Positions 50,701 to 58,845 of a DNA stretch of 64,000 nt are shown piece after piece. Within the stretch, counting starts at the first letter, position 1. Each line of letters begins with the position of its first letter. The position numbers and the translations under genes are program-made. The stretch spans positions 11,500,001-11,564,000 of the forward strand of contig JAMPIT010000890.1 of assembly GCA_026261815.1 (NCBI GenBank), given 5' to 3'. The DNA comes from Monarcha castaneiventris obscurior. Its lineage: Eukaryota > Chordata > Aves > Passeriformes > Monarchidae. Under the pieces are notes generated by a model that was not told the origin of the DNA, did not search any database, and saw only the letters and a program-made list of their open reading frames with translations.

Positions 50701-53555
50701 CTGTTTTTCACTTCCGAGTTCTCATCCTCCTTAGCTGGAGGACTAGCAGGAGCTGCTGGCCATGCACTAGAGGGAGCAGAACCAGAAAGAACGTGCAGCC
50801 ATTTGAACGTGCAGGCATTTATTTCACTGGGCACCAAGAGTTACCAACAAAGAAAATGTTGGTACTTAAAACATCCCCTATTCTGATTGAGCACATCCCA
50901 GCCCAGAAACACAAGCACTGCAAGAATTTTTATGTACTGCCAGCATTTCAGCATCTCAAGCCTTTCTCTTATATACAATTATGGCTTCACAAACAGAGAA
51001 GAAACGCTTCTGCTGGACTTTGCTGGGTCTCTTTTAATTCTCTTCCAGGCAGGCCACTATATTCCAGGTCTGAAGTATTTGCACAGAGTTAAGCAGAAGC
51101 CAAAGGCTTGGCAGAAACTTGTTTTTACCACATATCTGAAATTAGAGTTTAGATACACTTTCTCTCTCACATACCCATCATTTTCTCTTGGTTCCTCTTC
51201 ATCATCCCTTGCCAGTGGCTCAGCTGAATTCTCTGATGCTCCAGAAAGATGAGGCTGCTGCTGGCTCTGCTCCCTGTCCTGCAGTGGGGTAGAAATGGAG
51301 GCACTTAGGAACCACCCAAACACTGTACTCCCTGCTCCCCCACTTCACTCCCTAATTGGATTTGGGCTGGAGCTGTTTCTTTCCCTCGTTCTCCCCCAAA
51401 CTGCCAAATTCACCTGAACACTGCTTAGTACATGAAGAGCTGCTGAAGAAATAAAACCCCCTCCCCAAAGCTGTTCTTGTGTTTGGTGCAATGGAGGTGG
51501 GTCATGCGAATTCTGATGTAAAATTTGAGGCCTTTTCTTTGCAAAGGTTCAGCAGCAAGCCTGTCAATACAGAGCTCCCATGCCATGTTTGCTGCAGGTT
51601 TCTGCTTTGCACAACAGCACTGGCACCCCACATTTCAGCAGACACACTGCACTGTGGGCTGGATCAAAGAATATTCCTTCCAAATAGTAGGGGGAAATTA
51701 AAAAAAGCAAACACGCGTGACTCTGTTAAAGACTTCTTGGAATAAGAAACAGAACTACTTTGCACCCCAGTAAGGTGCAGTTGTGTTTTACACCTCAGTG
51801 ACAGGGGCACCTTAAACTGATGTTGCAGCTAAAACACTTCTCATTTGAGAAGTCAAAGACTTCCTGTGCTCTCCTCTAAATGACTGAAGCAACAACCTCT
51901 TTTAGGTTGTTCATCCCCTCGCTGCAAGCGATTCTCAGAGATGCTGATGTGTTCATGAGTGTGTTTGGGGTTGACTGGGAACTGTGTCTAAAGTGGTAAA
52001 TCAGAGCCATGTCTCAACCTTTGAGGCCCTAAGGGTACTTAGTAAAACTCCAGAAGCCAGGCAAGAAAACTAATTTGACTGCAAGATGGAGAGGAGTGTG
52101 CCATTCAGTACTTACCACAGCAGACTCATTGTCACTGGTAACGATGACTTCAGGCTCAGAAGTCTCGCCCATGAAATATATGACTTCTCCACCAGCTGAA
52201 AAACAGAATGTTAGAATCAAGATCAGAGATTGCAGAGGAATTAAAAGGGCTGCCAGTGTGGAGAAGGTTGAGGTTGGATTCACTGTGCCCTTGGTTTCTT
52301 TTTTTCAGGAACCTGTCCAACATTCCACTCAAGCTTTGCCCTCAGCAGCCCACAGGGAGCACTGCCAGCCCTGTCCTCAAAGGGGCAGTGCAAGAGGAAG
52401 AGCAGCTGAGCCCCTCACCAGTTCTGTTGGATGACAATGGAAGGTTCACACCAAGAAATGATTCATCTCACACAGGAGAAAATTTAGCACTCAGGAGAAA
52501 AGAAGCAACCAGCCAACACTACAGTGGATCCTAATTTTACAGTACCATGCTGTAGATTGTTCCCTTGAGGGATGGGGCAAAGCTAGAGACAAAATTTCCT
52601 TATCTTCGTCCAGCTTGGGAGATCCCAAACTCAGCTTGCCACCCTCTACTGTGGCAGCTACAGTGACTGCCAGCTCATCAGAGCACACATTCAGGTGTTT
52701 GAGCAGCACTTGAGGACCTTTGCTACAGAGCTCATCTCCCACTAGTGGCCAGTGTATCGAGCTCAGTAACAAACCAAACCAATTGTCAGAAGGCTTGTTG
52801 TTTAGGGATGCCATATCAGGTGCTTCCTAAACCCCAAGGTTTCCCTTCCCCTCCCAGTAAAGGGCCTAGAAACTGGCAAAAGCACACATTCAAATGAACC
52901 TAAACCTTCCAGGAGCAATTGCTGTTCTTACCAGGCTCAAAAGAAAGTGTACCACTTCCTTCAAGGTCTAGTAGCTCTGCCTGTGAAGTTTCACCTGCAC
53001 TGGAGGGCAGCAGCCTGCTCCGTTTCTGAGCTCGTGAGGAATCAACTGCTCCTCCAGGGCGCTTCCGCTGACGCTGAGAGAGAACAAAGCCTTAGCATTT
53101 TCCGTGGCAGTAATATTAACGCGGCCCTCGGGTTCTGCAGCACCACTGACAGCACATGAGGATACTGAAAACACCCCCACAAAGGCTGGAATATGCATCA
53201 AATGCTGCTATGGGCCATTTTCACCTTAGCACATCACAGCAGGGAAAAGACATCCCCCCTGATCTCCTACATGCTGCCTCACCAACAAAAAGCCTGTCCA
53301 ATGGCTTGAAAATGAGGAGACCAGTTCCCAATTCTATCAGGTTGCTGCTCACACTGTAAGCATTTCTGAACTATTGCCAGCACCCACAGAGATTCAAAAC
53401 CTTCAGTATTCCAGAACATGAAGTCACATGAAGCTTTAAAAGATTTCTGTTCCTGTGCATTTGTTACAAACTCTAGAATTCTTTTCTAGAAGTACCCTGG
53501 AAAATGTTTCAAGAATCAGATTTGCACTGAGTAGTAAAATACTTACTGAGCTCAT
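44568..53555 (-). CDS. RNF4-like SUMO-targeted ubiquitin ligase with duplicated exons
   Basis: RNF4 binds poly-SUMO through SUMO-interaction motifs and ubiquitylates the target through a dimeric RING (family knowledge). Proposed coding segments, in gene order: 53547-53555, 52932-53073, 52116-52195, 51175-51278, 50602-50766, 50141-50195, 49524-49626, 46663-46810, 45043-45097, 44568-44723; 1,017 nt, 338 residues plus stop, no internal stop. The start (MSSRQRKRPGGAVDSSRAQKR) matches RNF4; SIM-like cores are LLDLE (37-41), VIYF (55-58) and VIVTSDNE (67-74). The RING is C278, C281, C300, H302, C305, C308, C319, C322, and the tail is YHPVYF. It is far longer than RNF4 (190 residues) because of duplicated middle exons. 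The arginine that follows the last RING cysteine in RNF4 is glutamine here. It may be a bird-specific RNF4 paralog or a strongly diverged RNF4. Exon choice in 48.4-51.3 kb is inferred. Confidence 0.82.
44790..45140 (-). repeat. RING-exon segment, source copy of the tandem unit
   Basis: Exon 9 with its flanks shares intron text with the 49.06 and 50.14 kb units: cagatctgccagtgccatc, ttcacagcaagggctgtgcttccagacagctgcccacagc, and on the other side tgcactagaggga...gaaccagaaagaac. Confidence 0.85.
45043..45097 (-). CDS. RNF4-like exon 9 (first half of RING)
   Basis: Residues 269-287, AQQGVVIRCPICMDFYSE. C278 and C281 are the first zinc pair. Acceptor ccctctag, donor TCAGAG|gtgagg. This exon and its flanks are the apparent source of the type B copies. 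Confidence 0.9.
46663..46810 (-). CDS. RNF4-like exon 8 (linker before RING)
   Basis: Residues 220-268: YEEERRNVPLNRQEQ, then a Gly/Ala/Glu-rich linker to KENTASS. It takes the place of the RNF4 segment VDERRRPRRNARR, but the arginine-rich patch is reduced to ERR. Acceptor tttcag, donor TCACG|gtatgt, joining in phase to the RING. Confidence 0.75.
47190..47919 (+). mobile_element. Solo LTR, ERVL-like, antisense in an RNF4-like intron
   Basis: Ends TGTTTGT...GACAACA form short inverted termini; TATA-like tataaata at 47758-47765 and AATAAA at 47838-47843. CATTG occurs at both edges (47187-47191 and 47920-47924), overlapping the start. The family assignment is from general appearance; no internal viral sequence is present. 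Confidence 0.6.
49059..49113 (-). pseudogene. Extra type B exon copy, probably skipped
   Basis: Nearly identical to exon 6 with intact acceptor and donor. It needs a phase-2 partner; entered after exon 6 it reads TGA at once, and after exon 7 it leaves the wrong phase for 46663-46810. Its own type A partner (about 48,500-48,600) has decayed. Confidence 0.6.
49524..49626 (-). CDS. RNF4-like exon 7 (frame-shifted type A copy)
   Basis: Related to exon 4 (starts GACTGGGAACAGAGCCAG) but one base shorter, so the original reading is lost after about six codons. From exon 6 it stays open (DWEQSQSTCL...) and its one left-over base fits the phase of the next exon. It may be used, or may be a relic. 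Confidence 0.45.
50141..50195 (-). CDS. RNF4-like exon 6 (type B repeat exon)
   Basis: Residues 167-185, EWPEGPVSPPTWEDDNSE. Same 55-nt length, phase and donor (TCAGAG|gtgagg) as the first RING exon at 45043-45097, but both cysteines are replaced. Confidence 0.68.
50602..50766 (-). CDS. RNF4-like exon 5 (fused B + A repeat exon)
   Basis: Residues 112-166. The first 55 nt are a type B copy (AWPAAPASPPAKEDENSE) running directly into a type A copy (NREQSQQYPLGSG, SDNEEEPSDND). The intron that separates B from A elsewhere is missing. Acceptor ccctctag, donor CGATGG|gtatgt. Confidence 0.72.
51175..51278 (-). CDS. RNF4-like exon 4 (type A repeat exon)
   Basis: Residues 78-111, DREQSQQQP and RDDEEEPREND: acidic and Gln-rich. 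First of the type A copies (phase 0 in, phase 2 out; donor GATGG|gtatgt). Confidence 0.7.
52116..52195 (-). CDS. RNF4-like exon 3 (SIM exon)
   Basis: Residues 51-77: AGGEVIYFMG, then SEPEVIVTSDNESAV. It lines up with the RNF4 segment carrying SIM2 to SIM4; the hydrophobic cores survive as VIYF and VIVT next to acidic residues, but VDLT-type motifs are altered. Acceptor ttcag, donor TGTG|gtaag. Confidence 0.82.
52932..53073 (-). CDS. RNF4-like exon 2 (RNF4 N-terminus)
   Basis: Residues 4-50: RQRKRPGGAVDSSRAQKRSR is close to the RNF4 start; AELLDLE is the position of SIM1. Acceptor ctctcag, donor GCCTG|gtaag. Confidence 0.88.
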
Positions 53556-53568
53556 GGTGTTCTGTGGT
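53547..53568 (-). CDS. RNF4-like exon with start codon
   Basis: ATG at 53555-53553 encodes only M-S-S before donor CTCA|gtaagt. Acceptor gttgtag at the upstream side. RNF4 genes also start coding shortly before a splice site. Confidence 0.65.
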
Positions 53569-53907
53569 CTACAACCACCGGCAAAGTAAGTGGGACAAAC
53601 ACCAAAAAAGGAATGTCAGGGAAGAGATCAATCCCTTAGGTTCCTTTAGGTAGCCCACTGCAGATTTTTCAGAGTTACAGAAAACTGCTCTTCCAAACCT
53701 ATCAGAAAAGTAGAGATTATCTATTTGGAATGCCGGTTCTCTTGAACACCCCCATGCCCCACGACTCCCATTCCCGAGTCTCCAGTTTCTGTCCATAACT
53801 AGAGGCCAAGTCCGGGACTCCGGTACTTGAGCCCACCTGCAGCCCATCCTGCAGCCCAGCCCAGCCCCTCAGCATCAGAAGCCTTTCCAAGGATCGTCTG
53901 CACTCAC

Positions 53908-54060
53908 CTGTACAGTCAGTCCAGAGTTTGGCTCGCAAATGTCACCAAATCGCTCTCTATTCCCACCTGGGATGGAGAAGACGGATGCTGCACGTCTGCT
54001 GCACAGCAGAGAATCCGTCAACTGGCTCAACAGACTCCGTGTCAACACAGCCTTGGGAGC
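53908..54060 (-). other. Possible non-coding first exon of the RNF4-like gene
   Basis: A strong donor TACAG|gtgagt lies at 53908/53907, and 53547-53568 has its own acceptor (gttgtag|ACC) before the ATG, so an upstream 5' untranslated exon is expected. Its far end is a guess. Confidence 0.35.
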
Positions 54061-54149
54061 AGGAGTGCCCCCGGCAACCGGTTCCAACATTCCATGCCCC
54101 GGTAACGGGTGTCCACTCTGCACACCCACGGAGCTCCAGAACGCCATGG

Positions 54150-54620
54150 AGGCACCTCAGCCATCACCTGGTTGCGCTGCCACCCACCAGATCGGGCTGC
54201 TCAGGGCCCTGTCCAGCCTGGCCTGGAACATTCAGGGACAGGGCATCCACAGCTCCTCTGGGCAGCCTGTTCCGATGTCTCAGCACCCTCACAGTTCTGC
54301 CAAACATCTGACCCCCATCTCCCCCTTCTAGTCTAAAGCCCTTCCCCTTCTGCCATCGCTCTCTGCCCGCTTTAGGCACTGGGAGGCCGCAGTGAGGCCT
54401 CCCCAGACCCTGCTCCTCTCCAGGCTGGACAGCCCCGGCTCTCCCAGCCTGGCTGCAGAGGACGGGTGCTCCAGGCCTCCACACATCCCCACGGCCTCCT
54501 CCGGCCCTGCTCCACAGGCACATCCTGCTTGTGCCGGGCAGAGCTGGACACGGCTCTGCACGTGGGGCCTCACGGGGCCTCACGGGCCACACCTGCACCT
54601 CCCTCTGCCTTCAGCCTGAG
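54150..54620 (-). mobile_element. CR1 LINE fragment
   Basis: Reversed CR1: ccagcctggcctggaacattcaggga, ggcagcctgttccgatgtctcagcaccctcac and ggctggacagccccggctctccc. Minus-strand relic of the reverse transcriptase end (RHRNRLPRGAVDALSL). It lies upstream of the RNF4-like gene. Confidence 0.88.
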
Positions 54621-56040
54621 GAGCCTGAGCATCACTGGAGCCTGTGGGGGGCAAAAGAAACCCCACCAAACCACACCTCCCCAAAACAAAGAGCAATTTC
54701 AGCCCTTCCTTAACCCTCTTCCTCCAGGCTTGGTAGTCTGTTGCTGTCCTAACTCTTATGAGAGTGTTTTAACTTGAACCCAGGTAAATTGCAAGTAAAA
54801 TAAAATAAAGTTTGTTGGAGTTTTTTTTTCAAATTGTTGAAAGTAATCTAATCATTCAGATCCTTATTTCAAGTCTCTGAGGACTTGACATTTTCAGGTA
54901 TTCAACTATTCCTCTGCCAGAATTTCCCAAGAGGGCTGAGGAGGTTTGCTCTGCTCTCGGGGACAGCACCTTCCTCCTGAGGCCCTGCTCTGCTGTGATA
55001 GGTGACACAGCCAAAAAAGCAGAATTAACATTCAGTTTTCCTTCCAGCCACTCTGCCACTGGACCTGTGTTCAGAGGGATGGGCTGGGGCTCCTGAGAGC
55101 AGCAGGGAACCCATCTCAGCCCTGCCAGAGGCAGGGATGGCTCCTAAGCCACTGGTCCCATTGGGTGCTTTCTGGTGTGGGCAGAGTTGTGGAAAGTGAT
55201 CCAATGCTGTGGAGAGCACAAGGATATGTTCAGCTCATGTTCTACATGAGGAGGCTCATTTCTTACAAAAATTTCTGTTATTACAATTCTTGCTTTTTGG
55301 GTAATTGGCAACATGTTGAGTGTTTAAGAGTGGGTGGGGATGACTTTCCCATTTTTTGAAGAATCCCAAAGGAGATTTAACACTTTATCTAAAAATGCTA
55401 AGATGCCAAAGCAGTTCCAAATATACATTTAAGGTATGAAAAATTAAGCGCTTCCTACCAGTCCCAAAGCACTGAATATGAGAAATGAAGGATGCAAATA
55501 TGCCGTGTCTCTGGTCTGGGCTTTCAAAGCTCAAAAAACCCCCAATTCTTCTGTGCCTACAGAGAAGTGATGGAATGAGCTGAAAATGTGCTTTTCCTTC
55601 TGCTGACAACTATGCATCAAGACTGAAACCAATGCTTACAGTTCAGCAACCTTTCGCTATCATTGCTTTTCTAGATCAGTACTTTCTAAAAATTATATTC
55701 ATTGACAGGGTTAATTTCTAACCCTAAACCAAAATTTTAAAAGGAAATAGGCACAGCTGGTGATGTAGCGCCAAACCAACATCAGTTTTATCCTATCATA
55801 AAACCAGCTGAGTGCCATTTCATTGCAGGTTACTTAAGATCAAGCTTACTTGACCATAATGGGTTTCTTGAAATGCTCTTTTCAATGAGAATGCCTGGCA
55901 TAGCACGTCACCAAGGAATACAGCTATTTAAAGAGACATTTTTGCTTACTGTCATTACATCCACCACGTAGCTAAAAGCCTAGCAATAGTGAGAAACAGA
56001 AAACATCAGTCCAAAATTTATGGCTGCCCTGTAAATAAAT

Positions 56041-56572
56041 TGTGGAGGGCTGTGAGCCTTTGATTCATGAGTCCTCTGCACTCCCTTGGAGGAGAGACGG
56101 CTGAGGGCAAAAGGACTCAGAGATAAACCTCTCTCTAGGTTACGGTGAGGAAATGAACCACCCCCAGCATGCCTTGTTTCTATATGGTAATACCTTGCAT
56201 CCAGTTGGTAAATTGGTTTCTACCCCACCCCCTGCCTTTCCCATAGAAAGGCTCTGGGTCTGCTCTGAATCAGGGATCTGCTGTCCCCGGCCTCCCCTTC
56301 ACAGGAACTGCTGGACAATAAATCTGCCTCTGTGGAACTGCCACACACAGCTCCTGTCTCTCTGTCCCCGAGTTTGCCTCGGGTGATTTCAGGAAGAGCT
56401 GAATCACAAGAGCTGGAATCACTTGTAGCTGAGAAATGGCGACACTTGCTGAGATCACTTGCTGTCCAGGGAGGCTGCCTTCGCCCCTAGAAGACTTGTT
56501 CTTTGCAGGATTCTCTTTCTAGGAAGGTCTTGGCTTACTGATGCTTGACCAGCATCAGACCTCCTTGTGACA
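56041..56572 (+). mobile_element. Solo LTR B of the same endogenous retrovirus
   Basis: About 532 bp, TGTGGAG to CTTGTGACA, poly(A) signal AATAAA at 56317-56322, with only scattered differences from LTR A. Six-base flanks are ataaat and taactt, again not a matching pair. Confidence 0.82.
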
Positions 56573-57964
56573 TAACTTCCCTTTAATCTCTTGACTATAT
56601 GTTGGAAAGACTAAGGGATAGGTTGTTTTCCACAAGCCCTGTTTCTTGGAATGAAACCCGGTCTATCCCCTGCCTTTGTGTAGCAGGCCGATGGTCACTT
56701 TTCGAATTCTGTTTCTAAAGATTGTACATATCATCCTACAGACAAAGCACAGGGTCTCGCTTTAGAGTGGAAGGGTTGCTGCTTCTTCAGCATTTAGTGT
56801 TGCCAACTCTCCAGATGTGCCTCACAAAATAAAAACAGAAAAACTATTGAAAACCAGCCAGGATATGAAGCAGCAATTGAAGATGAATAGTCAAGAGTCC
56901 AACTGGAAAGTATAGGAGGAACTTAAATCACCGTTCAGGTTTTTCTTCAATGGCCAACACACTAGATATAATAAACCTGCATTTATATGAAGTGTTGTCA
57001 GTTGCTTGCCAGAGTTAAAAAACACCTGACAGATGATAGATTCATTGCAATGGTCTCAGCCTGCATTTCCTGGAATTGATGTCAATCCATGTAAAGCTGT
57101 GTATAGAGAGAAAGCTCAAATGCATCAATTTCTGGATTGCCAACATGTCCATGTACCTCAAATACTGCTCAAGTGGTTTACCAGAAAAGCTTCTGAAGCT
57201 TGGTGGGCTGCTGCTGCAGACTATCTGTGTAGCAGCATTGTGAATGCTGACAGGTATGTTGTGTGACTTTGAATGAAGAGGTATATTTTCTTTTCTGTCT
57301 GTTCTTTCTGTCTATAGTTTATGCTTCATGGACAGGCCGGTAGAAAAAGCAGTTAACAACTTAACCCCATGAACTAGTAACTAAAGGCAAAGAGCACTTC
57401 TCTTCTGCATTGCAGAATATTATTTTGTGGGAAATGTTGCAAGACAATTTGTTAATTCCAGTGGAATCTATGGTAATGAACTTACATGCTAAAAATTTTG
57501 TTTATGTAGTGTAAACTAATATTTCCTGTGGAAGTGTAGCAGTAAATGTTTTCTGAATTGTTATGAATACAGAGGTGTAATGAGAAGGAACTTCTAGCCT
57601 GAAGCTATGGGGTCTGTGAACTAAACTAATGATTGAAGCAATCATTCTGTCTATGATATGTTCTAGCAGCTTGGCTTATGTTTATTTCCACAAGTTGAGT
57701 ATAAGTAAATACCTCAATGGAAGCAACATTTTAATGAAATGCAATGTTGTAATGAAATGCTATGAAGCCGTGTCTGACATATTACTACAATCTTTTAGCA
57801 GACATTGTCTGTGTTTGGGCTAATTGCATATTACTTACTGGAGAGGCCATTCTCTTCAGTTATCTTTTTTCTAACAGAAAAGGCAGAGCATAGCTTTTGC
57901 ATATAAAATTAGCATGAGCATTGCTCTGGAAAAGAAAGTGGACAATGACTCCAGTGCAACTTAC
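56573..57964. other. Unassigned sequence
   Basis: Unique-looking DNA between LTR B and a CR1. The plus frame 57033-57266 has no splice context or known motif. I see nothing else. Confidence 0.5.
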
Positions 57965-58845
57965 CATAGAAACAGAGAATATGCAGAATTGGAAGGGACC
58001 TATGAGGATCATCGAGTCCAGCTCCTGGTCCTGCACAATACACCCTAGGAGTCACACCATGAGCCTGAGAGCGTTGTCCAAACTTGGACAGGCTGTGCTG
58101 TGCCTACTTCCCTGGGGAGCCTGTTCCAGTCCCTGACCACCCTCTGGGTGAAGGACCTTTTCCTGATAAAACTCCCCTGACACAGCTCCAGGCCATTCCC
58201 TCAGGTCCTGTCACTGCTCACAAGACTGAAGAGGTCAGTGTCTGCCCGTTTTTCCCCTCATGAGGATGTTGAAGACCACAAGGTCATCTCCCCTCAGTCT
58301 CCTCCAGGCTGCATGAGCCAAGTGACCTCAGCTGCTCCTCATAAGGCTTCCCCTCCAGACCTTCACCATCCTAGTGGCTCTTCTTTGGAGGCTCTCTAAT
58401 AGCTTAATATCTTTTATTATATCGTGGAGCTCAAAACTGCCCCCAGCACTCGAGGTGAGGCCACCCAGTGCAGAGCAGAGTGGGACAATCCCTCCCTTGC
58501 CTGGCTGCCGATGCTGTGCCTGATGCCCCCTGGGACAGGGCTGGCCCTCCTGGCTGCCAGGGCACTGCTGATTAATATTCAACTTGCCATCGACCAGGAC
58601 CCCCAGGTCCCTTTTCACAATGCTGCTCTCCAGCCTCTCATTCCTCAGTCTATACACACCACCACGGTTGCCTGGTCCCAGGTGCAGAATCCAACATTTT
58701 CCCATTTTAAGCTTCATACACTTGCTGATTGCCCATATCTCTAATTTGTCAAGGTCTCTCTGTAGGGCCCCTCCTCCCTCGAGGCAGGCAACAGCTCCTC
58801 CCAATTTCATGTCACCAGCACACTTAGTATTCCTTCAAGACCTCT
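57965..58845 (-). mobile_element. CR1 LINE fragment, longest in window
   Basis: Reversed CR1 3' half starting agaatatgcagaattggaaggg. The minus strand encodes decayed reverse-transcriptase C-terminal code: DLDKLEIWA, GKCWILHLG, RDLGVLVDGKLN and LLESLQRRATRMVK are recognisable, with frameshifts. It is too short and broken to be active. Confidence 0.92.

Larger units (their letters stand above)
48600..51420 (-). repeat. Tandem exon-repeat array (three units)
   Basis: Units of about 1.08 kb containing a type B exon, shared intron text (for example cccagcccagaaacacaagcactgcaag at about 49,228, 50,308 and 50,893) and a type A exon. Units 1 and 2 are almost identical around 48,820-49,340 and 49,900-50,420; the third is shortened by loss of an intron. 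Confidence 0.88.

Noticed and set aside
52491..52814. 107-codon minus-strand frame between RNF4-like exons 2 and 3
   Set aside because: No matching splice sites in phase and no known motif; treated as intron.
43200..56572. A complete provirus between LTR A and LTR B
   Set aside because: No primer-binding site, polypurine tract or viral genes; the interval is filled by an intron-containing cellular gene.
58328..58810. A 160-codon gene on the minus strand
   Set aside because: It is a decayed CR1 reverse-transcriptase fragment.
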